Source: Prinsepia uniflora | Lineage: Eukaryota; Streptophyta; Magnoliopsida; Rosales; Rosaceae | Direction: 5' to 3' | NCBI GenBank assembly: GCA_032719365.1 | Contig: CM064867.1 | Span: forward strand, 68,446,136 to 68,510,135 | DNA length: 64,000 nucleotides | Part shown: piece after piece, positions 49,918 to 60,746 of the stretch | Layout of the letters: each line of letters begins with the position of its first letter | Numbering within the stretch: the stretch's first letter is position 1 | Program-made: the position numbers and the translations under genes | The notes under the pieces: model-generated | Seen by the model: the letters and a program-made list of their open reading frames with translations, nothing else | What the model was told of the DNA's origin: nothing | Database searches by the model: none

Positions 49918-49994
49918 CTGGAGGAGGCCATCACATATCCTCATATCAAGATGGTATATGGAAAACAGTTTTATCAAATCATTTCACAACATTC

Positions 49995-50370
49995 AATGGG
50001 CCCTGCCCGAAATCTCCATAAAACATCACAATTCCATTTAGGGTCCCCGACCCGAAATCACATTTATGAAACATAGGGTCCCAGACCCGAAATCACATTT
50101 ATAACCCAATTGGGCCTCATTCCCAATTCTGTAAACCACTGGGCCCACGACCCGAATTTGTAAATCAACTGGACCCCTGGCCCGATTTCATAAATCAACT
50201 GGGCCCCTGACCCGATATTATAACTCAAATGGGTCTCAGCTCGATTCCGTAAACAACTGGGCCCTTGGCCCGATTTCATAAAGCAACTGGGCCCCGGCCC
50301 GATTACGTAACTCAAATGGACTCCAAGTCTGACGTTTCCAAAACAATTGGGCCTCAAGCCCGAGTTCATC
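49995..50370 (-). repeat. GGGC/GCCC-type palindrome array in the S6 5' LTR
   Basis: Counterpart of 43560-43940. Several units keep complementarity (GGGT/ACCC, GGGCC/GGCCC) while others have decayed. Confidence 0.78.
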
Positions 50371-50896
50371 ATCAGTCTCGATATACGTGCAATACGGAAA
50401 ACATCTCGAAATACGTGCAACACACGTGAAATCAATAATCACAATCATCATAATGGAAATCACGTATATAAAATATATAAAACCATTAGGCATGCATAGA
50501 ATTTATAAAACCAAAGTCCACTCACAGACCGTCCAACGATACGTCTCGATACGCGTGCCATAGGCCTTCCCGGGCCATACCACTAACATCGGGACTTCAA
50601 AACCTGTCCAAATCACATTAGAGGGTCACTAACCTCTTCATTAACCTCCTATTAAAGTCCTGTAATTTTTCCAAATTTTTCACTATTTTTAAACTCGATT
50701 CAAAATCTTCGGACGTCCCGAATAATATCGAAACGGTGTCCGATCGACACGAAACCAGTTCCAAAATGTTCGTTACATCGAATAGATTAAAAGTCATGTT
50801 GGAAGTTTCCCCAAAATACCCCTCACGCGCCCCCACGCGCCGCTTGAACCCCTGCACGTGAAACCCACGCGCGGGTACTGTTTATCTCCTACCTCT

Positions 50897-52753
50897 TGAC
50901 AACGCGCAAATTACGCATTAAATTAAATACGTAATTTGAGTGTTATGCAATTTAAACCCTTTTTGTTTAGTTGTAGTATTGGTAAATAGGGATCGTTCTT
51001 AACTGGGGAAATTAGGGAACATTAATAATGTGTTAGTGGGAAAGAATAATGGATACAAGAATAATGAATAAATTAATGAATTAAAGAATAAAATAATAAA
51101 AGAATAAAGAATTAAATGAATAAAAGAATAAAAGAATAAGAGAATAAAGAATTAATAAATTAATGAATTAAAGAATTAAGAATTAAGTAATCAAAGAATC
51201 AATAAATTAAAGAGTAAAGGAATCAAAGAATAAAAGAATTAAAAGAATAAAAGAATAAAAAAATAAAAAAATAAAAAAATAAAGAATAAAAATGGGGGTT
51301 TTGAAAAGGTTTGTAATCATGCAAATAAGTAAAAGCATAAATAAACTAATCTTTTTTCTACTCTAATTTATGTACAAGTGACCTTCTTAAAGCACACATC
51401 TTACCAATACTCTAATAAGTGCAAATATTAAAACAATCACGAAATTTTACCTTAATCGTCTCAATTACCGTCATACATTTTTCAATATTATAAATGCACC
51501 GACAGCGGCCGACACTTACAACATGATTTACCTTTTGTTTTTGACTGAATGCGCCGACAGCGATCAACATTAAGTCTCTTCAATTCTACTCTAAGTGCAC
51601 CGACAGCGGATAAAACACTTAACATTGAATTGAAGTATGAAGCACTAAAATGTATAAAATAACTAAAATTCATAAAGTAAGACACATGGAGATTGCATTT
51701 AACACTTACAAATATTAGCAAGAAAATACCTCACATATATTGAACTATAATCAAAACCAATAACAAAAATAAGAGTTTAAGTAAATGAAGAGTAATTGTT
51801 ACACTTTCAAGATGGATGAAAACAATGGTTTGTTATTCACACGGTTCTCCGACAGCGGACGGAACCTTATGAAGATGGAGGAAATAAACTCGGGAAATAT
51901 GGACTCAAACTCTAAATCTTATATTGGAAATATTTTTCCAAAGTTTCTCTCAAAGAAAGGCTCAAATGTGTGCCTCAAAGAAGTTGTATTTCAACAAGTG
52001 AAATGAAACCCTATTTATAGGGAGAAAAAGCTACCAAAAATAAATAAATAAATACAATAAAAAATGTGGAATAGTGGAATGATGAATAATGAAGATTTGG
52101 GATGATGTTTAGAGGTGCTTTTAGTTGTAAAGTTGCAAAATTGGGCTGGAAAGTGACTGAAATGGCAGGCAGCCTTTGCTGGAAAGGAAAGAAGAAAATT
52201 CAGCAGTGGCGCGCTGAAGATGAGGCTTGGTGTTCAGCAGGGACGCGCTGAAGATGAGTTCTGGAATTCGACAGGCCCGCGCTGAAGAGGGGGCTTGGCG
52301 TTCGATACGCGCGCGCTGAAGTGGTGGAGCATGAGTCGGCAAGCGCGCGCCGATCGTGAGGCAGAGGCTTCGGCAGGCGCCTTCCATTGGGCTGGGCGGC
52401 TGATTCTTGGACTGGGCCGACGGTTTTGGGCTGGGCTGGCAGGCTGACGGGCTCCTGGGCTGCATTTTAAAAATGGGTTTGGGCTGCAGGATTTGTTTGG
52501 GCTGCAAAGAAAATTAATTTATTTATTTATAACTAAATTAATAATTCCACCGAATTTCGTCCATAATGTTTTTGTTATAATTCCGATCGAGACGATTCTT
52601 TCGCCAAAATGCTCCAAATTACAAACTTTATTTATCTAAATAGAAAAATCACAAAATAAATTATTTTATCAATTTATTTAATATTTTAATATTAAAATTG
52701 AAGTATAAAGGGTATAAAATAATATAAAATAATGCTTATTTAACTTCCTATCA
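50897..52753 (-). mobile_element. Solo LTR of the LARD (Athila-like) family
   Basis: 1857 bp with perfect duplication CCTCT (50892-50896, 52754-52758). On the minus strand it starts TGATAGG and ends GTCA, like the LARD LTRs, and shares the TATA box, the TTCTTT-rich block and the leader hairpins. It is clearly diverged from the LARD at 10821-18913, which makes it useful for judging conservation. Confidence 0.9.
51470..51873 (-). other. Leader hairpin cluster in the LARD-family solo LTR
   Basis: Counterparts of the LARD hairpins, with loop CCGCTGTCGG. HP1 lies at 51873-51836 with arms GGTTC/GAACC and outer TTCA/TGAA. HP2 lies at 51635-51578 with outer arms CTTCAATTC/GAATTGAAG and inner TAAGTG/CACTTA. 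HP3 lies at 51576-51543 with GACTTAATG/CATTCAGTC and one mismatch. The fourth motif (about 51495-51505) has weaker arms. Confidence 0.6.
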
Positions 52754-53393
52754 CCTCTGTCAAACCGGGTCTGAATCGGTCCAGACCGGACCGGCGCTTC
52801 TCGTTTTCTTCCATTTTTAGTTCATTTTCATTCCTTTTTGGTCCTATAGATTCATCCTACTAATCCTAATCGATTCACATAAGAAAAACAAGAAATTTGG
52901 GTCAGTTATATACCTCCTTAACGATCGATCAAGTCCACGCTTCCCTTTGTACATTCCCTGCGATTTCGGGCACCTCCAGCTGTGATTCCAAGCCCAACCA
53001 CTTCCTTTCAACGTCTAAAACATTTCCAAATCCTTAAAATCGAATAACAAACACCAAAAATCAACTTTCCATTTCTGAATAATAACAACCAATCTCAGGT
53101 TTCTCACTCACCTCGCCGTCGTGGGTCACCACCGTGGGTCACCACCGTGGCCACCACCACGCCCGTTTTGACCTCAGGAGCTTCCTTCACCCTTCCAAAA
53201 TGATCAAAAACCAGCCTACATCGACTTTCCAAATTTTGAAATTTAGCTCCTCTGTTTTTGTTTCGCCACCGTCGTCCTTGCCGTGCCCTGCTCACCGTCG
53301 TGTCGTCCACGAACTCTCAGTCCCACACAGTCCTCCACACGGCCTTATGGATACAGATATGGTGGTGATGTATGTTTGTTTCACAATGGTGAG

Positions 53394-53395
<2 letters not shown>

Positions 53396-53459
<64 letters not shown>
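53396..53459. repeat. (GT)n microsatellite
   Basis: About 32 GT units in the S6 5' LTR. The equivalent place in the 3' LTR (about 45165-45185) has only a short imperfect stretch, so expansion followed insertion. Confidence 0.95.
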
Positions 53460-53460
<1 letters not shown>

Positions 53461-55810
53461 CACGGGTGGGGAAAATATATGAAAGTGAGGGAGTGAGGAC
53501 TGATCAGAAATAGAAGGGAAGAGATGAGATGGACGGTGTAGATGCAATCTGGGGAATTAGATGGATGGCTTAGATTAAAAGGAGGAATAAAATCATATTT
53601 AATTATTTAGTGGAGGCATGATCCAGATTTTAGGGAGTGTGGGGATGAGTGACACTTGTCACTCATCCAAGGGTCCAGATTAATCGATCAATGTTCACTA
53701 ATTTTAATAATATTTTAATCAAAACTTCGGTTCGTTCGTTTAACCGATCTCAATCCCGTGAGCATAACTTTCCGGTTCGATGTCCGATTTCGGCGTGCCG
53801 CCTGTCTACGAATTCGTATCGACTTGATCTACGTAACGGTCCTTGGCCCTCGTCCATTGGACCTCCCAGGTCAAAAGTCAACATTTGGCCCCTTTTCAGC
53901 CAAATTACCAAAATACTCCTAGACTTCTGAACGTCATAACTTCTTCCTCGAACGTCGGAATCGAACGTGCCACCTGTCTATGAACTCGTGACATCCTGAA
54001 CTACGTCATGGTCATCGGTCAAACTCCATTTCACCGCCCGATCAAAAAGTCAACATTTTACCCATTCTAGTGGCAAAACGGTTATTTTGCACATTTCGTC
54101 CGATTTTACTCAACTAATCCCAGATTAGTCATTCTAAACCATAATTAATTAATATTTAATCCCGATACTCGGGATGGGTCATTACATGAAACACACACAC
54201 AAACACCACGATCCACCCCAACTTTCACAAACCCTCATCCTATGTTGTTCGGGTGAACGGGAGAGTGAGAGAGGAAGTTGAGACGATCATGGTGGTCGCA
54301 ACGGCCAAGGCATCCGTGGACGGTGGTCGAAAAATCCAAAACGGTAAGGTTTGGAATTCAAAATTCGAAGTCTGTATTTTAAGGTTTGTTGGACGGTTTT
54401 GTTCACCCAACATGTTCCTTGAGTCTGTGCGATTTCACAGGGACCAAAAAACCAAGTCTGAGGAGGCTGGAAGCGACGGGGAAACAAGATGGAAGTTTGG
54501 TCGTCACTGTTCATCGTGAGGAGGTAAAATCGAGACCCTTTTTGCAATTTATGGGTTCATAGAGATGTTCTAGTGTAACGACCCATCCCGAATGTCGGCA
54601 TTAGATTAGTGACTAATCAAGGATTAGTGAGGTTAATTGGTGATTAGTTAGGCGAAATCGAACGAACGATGCAAAATGACCATTTTGCCCCTAGTTGTGG
54701 GCAAAATGTTGACTTTTGACCCGGGAGGTCCGATGGCCGAGAGCCGAGGACCGTTACGTAGATCGGTTTGATACGAATTCATAGACAGGTGGCATGCTGA
54801 AATCAGACTTCGAACGGGAAAGTTATGGGCCACGGAAGTTCGATTTCACAATGCACGCACTTCGAGACGAGGATGATGTGGCGATATCTTTTGGGCAAAT
54901 ATTTTAGTGGGACCCATGGATGAGTGACAAGTGTCACTCATCCCATTGGTCATTAACCCCAAATTGTGGATCTCACATTGATTGGTGAGATTTGGATTAA
55001 AATAATATTATTTATATTATTTTATTATTCCCACTAATCTCATCTTTTATTCCCAGCCATCCATCCTTATCCTTCCTCAATCCTCACCGTTCATCTCTCT
55101 CTCTTTCTTTTCTAATCATCATCATCATCATCTAACTTAATCTCTCTTCTCTCCTGCGACCACCATTTCCATTTCTTCTTCTTTTCTTTCAAAAACCGAA
55201 CACACATATGGATTCGAGGAGACGACTGCCCACGGTGGAGGAAGCTCAAAACCGTGAGGTAAGGATTCAAAATTTTGGACTTTGGGTTTTAAGGGGCCTT
55301 GGTCGGTTTTAATGTTTGGGTCGTGTTCCTAGGACCTAGGGGAGTCGAATGAGACTGGTTTTGTGGATTGGGGTGACCGAAAAATCGAGAACAAGTGGTC
55401 GGTTCAAGCTTCGATCGGGGAGGTGAGTGCTTGGCTCTTTTTCTGTGTTTTTATTAGCCTAATCGATTGCAAATTGAGGGGATAAAGGTTTAGGAATTAA
55501 AAGGGAAGGAAATGGTTGAGAAATGAGGGAGGAATGATGACGGACCGGTCCAGTCTGGTTCGAACTAGGTGAACACGATTTAACCGAGGTAGGGGATGAC
55601 ACTGTGCCCGATGCGTGGGTTTCACGTGCATGGACTTCTGGCCATGTGTGGGGGCGCGGTGATGTCATCATCCTGTTAGAGGTGTCAGGTCACGTGGCCA
55701 ATTAGGGGCTACCACGTGGCAGTTGTTAGGTCAAGTCAGCATTGGTAAGTGTTAGACAAATGTACCGATCAGGGGCTGACACGTGGCATTGTCAGACTTG
55801 ACACGTGTCA

Positions 55811-58743
55811 TGACAGGACCCATCCCAATCCCCCCGGGATTAGTGCGGGATGACCCTGCTCCCGTCTGACACGAAGTGTCAGACAAGGGATATTTCCGAC
55901 CTTTGCCCTCCCGGGCTATCAGAGTACGCCAGGATCCGGAGGAGGCATGTGATATCTCGGTCTCTGCTACAGTCCACATTGTATCCAATCTGAAGGGTAT
56001 TAAAAACAGAAAGACTGTGAGTGGACAAAAAGTAATAAGTTTCGTAAAATACATTTATAAAAGACCTTTATACCCTTCACTAAAAAGCATGCATGCATAG
56101 TAAAACCATTTATCCAATCATATATGTTAAAACATCCATAATTAGGGTCTCAGCCCCAAATTCTGTAAATACAAGCCATACGGGCTCCTGCCCAAAACCA
56201 TTTACAGAAAACCATAACATCATAAACATATGTGGGATCTCAGCCCAAATCCATTTATCATCATAAAACACAATTTCCCAATCCACTTGAAATCATGTTT
56301 ATCCATTATATTTCATATCCAAGAACCTGTCACAGTAAATATAGAGCTACGCGCGTGCTAACCGGGGTCTCAAACCCATGTCACTCCAGGGTCCACCCAG
56401 GTCAATGTTCGTAGATCAATGACCCTCCCTGGACGTAACGAATCATGCCTATCCTGAAAGTAAGGAACCCAACTAGGGGGCGACTCCACTCAGTCAGTGC
56501 TCCGTGACTACTCCGGGGTACACCCAGGCCAACGACCCTCCCCGGAGGAGACAATAATATATAAAGGATGGAATATGAAAAACCTTTTGAAATCATTATT
56601 TAAATCTTTCCGGGATTCATGCCCGGCCCTTCATAAGCCGTCATGAACCATAAAACCTTTCATGGGTTCATGCCGGTTCCCATAAACCGTCATGACCCGT
56701 AAATGCATTTCAAGGGTTCATGTCGGCTCCCATAAACCGTCATGAACCATAAAAACCATTTGTAACACATAGTTGGGCCCTAGGCCCGAATCCACATACA
56801 AACTGGACCTCTAGTCCGAATCGTAAACCAACTGGGCCTCCAGCCCGATTCCATAAATCAAATTGGCTGCAAGTCCGAGAGTTACCTTTTCAAATCCAAA
56901 ATCATTTCATGAAATCATAACTAAAACCATAAGTACGGAAAATCAGTGTAAAATCAGAAAACTTCGATTTACGTGCAAGCACGTAAATCACGTCGTAAAG
57001 CGTGATACCAAATAATTCACAAACATCCAAATCAACATTATCAAATCACATTCATTATCCTTTTGGAAATCCAAAACCATTTCATTTAGACCAATAAAGA
57101 CATACATCCCCGTATAGGCACTATATAGGGCCGAAACCTCGAAATACGTGCCTATACGTAACCACACATACAAATGCACTCATGGCATCACAAACAAGTA
57201 TTTAAAACATATAATAAACATTTATGCATGCACCAATTTAGAAAACAAGGTCCACTCACAGACCATCCGAGCTGCCACCTCGATTTGCGTGCCATAGGCT
57301 CTCTCGAGCCAATCGCTATCACCGGGACTCCCAAACCTGTCCAAATTTTAATAGAAGGTTACTAACTACTTAATTAACCTCCTACCAAAGCCTCGTAATT
57401 TTTTCGAACTTTTAACTATTTTTAATCTGATCCTAAACCTTCAGACAGACCGAAACATATCGAGACGATGTCCGATTGATTCGAGACCAGTCCCAAAATC
57501 TTCGTTACATCAAATAGAAGATTTCATATGTTGAACACTTCCCCAAAGTATGATTCACGCGCCCTCACACGTCCCAAGAATACTTAGAACACTATTCATC
57601 ATCTTCTACACACAGCCGGTTCAGGTGGCCGGTTCACCTGGTTTGGCCGGTCCAACTGGACCGGCGGGACCGGTTCACGACCCTAGACACCCCATTTTTC
57701 ATCCTACTTCTTCCTTTTCGAATCCTTTCCTCCTATTTTGATGTTTTCTATCCATTTCAATCCTTAAACGCAACCGAAAACGTCTAAAACCTAAGGTTTG
57801 ATTTTGAATCAAACGGTTCAAGTTTTCCAAAATGCAGCCATGGCTTCACAGCCGTCCCTAGCTTCCTAAAATCGTCCTAACACAATCCTAATGACCCATT
57901 TAATTCATTAAAACCATTAAAAACCAACCATAATACACAAATCGATTTAAAGGGGAAAAATGGCCTTACCATGAACCTCTTGGGTTTCTCCTCCTCTCGC
58001 CGCCGTGGATGGTGGTTCTGGCCTCCCAACAACCTCCTCACCATCCTCGCTTCACTCTGTCCTCAGTCACGGCCGAATGGGAAGGGTTGGATTGGTTTAA
58101 GGGGGTGGGGTGAGATCAGTTAATGGGTTTGTGTGTTTGAATGAAGGAAATGAAGATGCACGGGAAAAGGGAGATGCATGAATACAATATAGGTGGCATG
58201 TGGATGGGTGACACTTGTCACTCATCCATAGGGCAGGAATTAAATATCTGGGCCCACTAGAGTCCAAAAGTGCAACCGTCTCGTAATTCGTGCAATAGTA
58301 CCCTTGAACTTCTGTGAACCGTAACTTCGCCGTCGAACGTCCGAATTCGACGTGCAGCTTGTCTATGGATTCGTATCGTCCTTATCTACGTAATAGTCCT
58401 CGGCCCTTGACCATTGGACATCCCAGGTCAAAAGTCAACTATTTTCTCATTTTATCTAAAATTACCAAATTGTGCCTAAACTTCCGAACGTCATAACTTC
58501 CTCCTCGGACGTCGGAATTGAACGTGCCACCTGTCTATGAACTCGTAACGTCCTAAACTACGTCACGGTCATCGGTCAAAGTCCATTTGACCGCTTGAAT
58601 GAAAAGTCAACGTTTTACCACGACCAAGGGCAAAACGATCATTTTGCATCGTTCGTCCAATTTTACCTAACTAATCACGGATTAGTCTCACTAATCGTGA
58701 TTAACCACTAATCTAATCTCGGAATTCAGGGAGGGTCGTTACA
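55811..58743 (-). mobile_element. Solo LTR S9 nested in the S5 right LTR
   Basis: 2933 bp, TGACAGGACCC… to …GGGTCGTTACA on the plus strand, duplication TGTCA/TGTGA (55806-55810, 58744-58748). Donor GTGAGTGGAC 57259-57250, partner GTCCACTCAC 56026-56017, acceptor AG 55991-55990 (1270 nt). It is the closest relative of S2 by its palindrome set. Paired W-boxes at 58425-58439. Confidence 0.86.
56618..56740 (-). repeat. Double-stem palindromes in S9
   Basis: Units with outer arms GGTTCATG and CATGAACC, or close variants, inner arms CGGTT/AACCG and the constant CCCATA loop. Related to 6749-6889 in S2. Confidence 0.75.
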
Positions 58744-60410
58744 TGTGAGACCTAATAGGCTGACGTTAGTATGATGTCAGCGTTGACTTTGACCAACGTT
58801 GACCAAGAACTTTGACCCGCGATAGGGGGCGCGTGGGCATGAGTTTCGAGGTGAGACTAGTCTTGTTTTAAAGGTTTCGACGATCTGAATCCAATGGTCA
58901 TGGTTTCAGGTCGATTGGAGATCGTTTGATTAGTCAAATTGAGGTTTTTAGCCTAGGGATGCGTGTTCGGGACACGTTGACTTTTCCAGGAGTTTTGGGA
59001 GGTTTTGCTTAGAACTTGTCTAGGTTAGTAGTGACCTTTAAGTATGTTTTGGACAGGTTCGGACGACCCGGAGAATTCAGTATAGCCGGAATGGCTTACG
59101 GCGCAGTTTACAGGCGCGCAGCAAGGACGGTCTGTGAGTGGACATTTAATTTCTAAATATGATGCATGCATAATGTTTTATATATGTGATTTGAGATGCC
59201 TTAAGTGCATATGATTGTGGTGTTCTGGCAATTTTCGTATAAGTATGGTATTACACGTATTTCGATGACTTATGCTTTATGATATACCTGGCTTAAGATT
59301 TTATACGTACTTGTGTTTTCAAATGGTTTGAACAATAGAATTATTTGGATTTGGAAATATGATATCGGGCTTGAGGCCCAATTGGTTTATAATATTGGGC
59401 TTGAGGCCCAATTGGTTTACTATATCAGGCTTGAGTCCTAGTTGTTGTTTATGAAATGAGATTTCGGGTTTGAGACCATATTGAGATGATTTTGGGCTGA
59501 CTCCCTTTGATATTTGGATTGGATCGGATTTCCGCAATCCTGATTCTGTGGAAATGGTTTATGGAAGTTATACCTCTGGCTGAGACCCTATTAAACTATT
59601 TATAAATGGTTTTACGATGGTTTTCCACTGGCCGATTTCAGTTTTTCATCGTACCATCCTTACGAGTGGTTGTCTCCTCCAGACGTCCCGTAGTATCTTG
59701 AAGTAGTCACAGAGTATTACCTGAGAGGGTCCGCTCTACGGAAAGGCTCAGGATCAGGATTGTTATGGATCGATATACCCCGGGTAGTGATCCGGGGAAG
59801 CCATACCATTATGGTACCGCCCCGGACACTAGTGGACCCAGGGGGACCCTCAGACTTGAGACCCTGAGTAGTATGCGTAGCTTTGGAACTGTGACAATAT
59901 TGATTAGACATCTGGGATGCCAAGGATTGGTATATTATATTTTATTGGTTTTGGGAAAGGACCCACATGGTTTAGTTTTTGGGCTAAAACCTTACTGTGA
60001 AAATTGAGATGATTGAGAAATGTTTTTCATTGTGGTTTGATTTGAGAAGCATTTTTCACTTCTTACAGCTTTGGAAGCCTTATGATTGAATTTACTAAAA
60101 TGGTTGTTATAACTGGTTTTCTATGTATGCATGTTTTCAGTGAACGGTATACATGTCTTTTCAGAAAAGATTTTGTAAACTATTTATTTTCGTCCACTCA
60201 TAGCTTTTTCTGTTTTTAATACCCTTCAAGATGATGGTGGATACGGGTGATAGTAGAGATAGAGACATCACATGCTGCCACATATCCTGGCGCACTATGG
60301 TTACCCCGAGAGGATTTGGGTGTATCCCTGGTCTGGCACGTGGTGTCAGAAGGGAGCATGGCATATCCCGCGTTAATCCCGGGGGGATTGGGATGTGTCG
60401 TGTCATTGGG

Positions 60411-60746
60411 GGCTGGGGATTCCAGGATATTAGGATGTTTAACCTTGCTATGCTAGCAAAGATTTGGAGGTGGCTACTAGATCAACCTTCTTCCTTGCTT
60501 TCCACGATGTTGTGTGCAAAGTACCATAGTGGGACCTCTTTTTCGAGGTAAATGAAGTGGCTGGGTCCTCATAGGGTTGGAAAGGTATCCGCAAGGGCTA
60601 CACATTCTGAAGTTGGGCCTTCGTTGGCATGTATTGGATGGATCCCAAATTCGAATCAATTTGAACCCATGGGTCCCTCGTGGTCAGCCTTTCAAAGTAA
60701 GATCTCTCGACATTATTCTCCCTTTATTGGTTAAGGATTGGATATG
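60411..60746 (+). pseudogene. L1-type LINE, ORF2 piece 3
   Basis: Continues from 36498: GWGFQDIRMFNLAMLAKIWR, then LLDQPSSLLSTMLCAKYH and, after a stop near 60549, degraded frames including SLDIILPLLVKDW. It is cut by the LTR starting at 60747. The LINE 3' end and poly-A tail are not seen and may lie beyond the window. Confidence 0.82.

Larger units (their letters stand above)
36927..54186 (-). mobile_element. Two-LTR retrotransposon S6 (non-autonomous, iMet-primed)
   Basis: A complete element with perfect duplication TGAAA (36922-36926, 54187-54191). The 5' LTR is at right (49168-54186), the interior 45904-49167 and the 3' LTR at left (36927-45903). The primer site TGGTATCAGAGC (49165-49154) fits initiator tRNA-Met, as in many Ty3 chromoviruses, and fixes the strand of the whole S family. 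A polypurine tract AAGAAGGGAAGAT precedes the 3' LTR (45916-45904). Net LTR lengths after removal of nested elements are about 3.16 and 3.17 kb. The 3.26-kb interior shows no gag-pol domain. Confidence 0.9.
49168..54186 (-). repeat. S6 5' LTR, split by a LARD-family solo LTR
   Basis: Bounded by TGACACGACCC and GGGTCATTACA. Donor GTGAGTGGAC 50525-50516, partner 49390-49381. The acceptor position 49353-49352 reads TG instead of AG, whereas the 3' LTR keeps AG. It has a TG microsatellite (53396-53459) that the 3' LTR lacks. Confidence 0.88.
36499..60405 (+). mobile_element. Rearranged LTR element S5 (outer shell of the 23.9-kb nest)
   Basis: The outer boundaries are TGTAACAACTT at 36499 and GTGTCGTGTCA ending 60405, with perfect duplication TTGGG (36494-36498, 60406-60410). 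Excision restores the LINE frame (PKVIG|GWGFQDI). The shell consists of a truncated LTR (36499-36926 plus 54192-54573, about 0.8 kb) joined directly to a complete LTR (54574-60405 less nested S9, about 2.9 kb). The rest of the first LTR and the whole interior are missing, so either a deletion or a recombination between related LTRs occurred. The two LTR parts are rather diverged, which favours an old event or recombination between different copies. Confidence 0.75.
54574..60405 (+). repeat. Complete right-hand LTR of S5
   Basis: TGTAACGACCC… to …GTGTCGTGTCA. U3 has a perfect 10-bp palindrome CATTTTGCCC/GGGCAAAATG (54681-54708) followed by TTGACTTTTGACC. Donor GTGAGTGGAC 59134-59143, partner GTCCACTCAT 60192-60201 (one change), acceptor AG 60229-60230. 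GGGC/GCCC units are at 59366-59440. Confidence 0.8.

Noticed and set aside
53317..53547. Open frames over the GT repeat
   Set aside because: Pure microsatellite translation.
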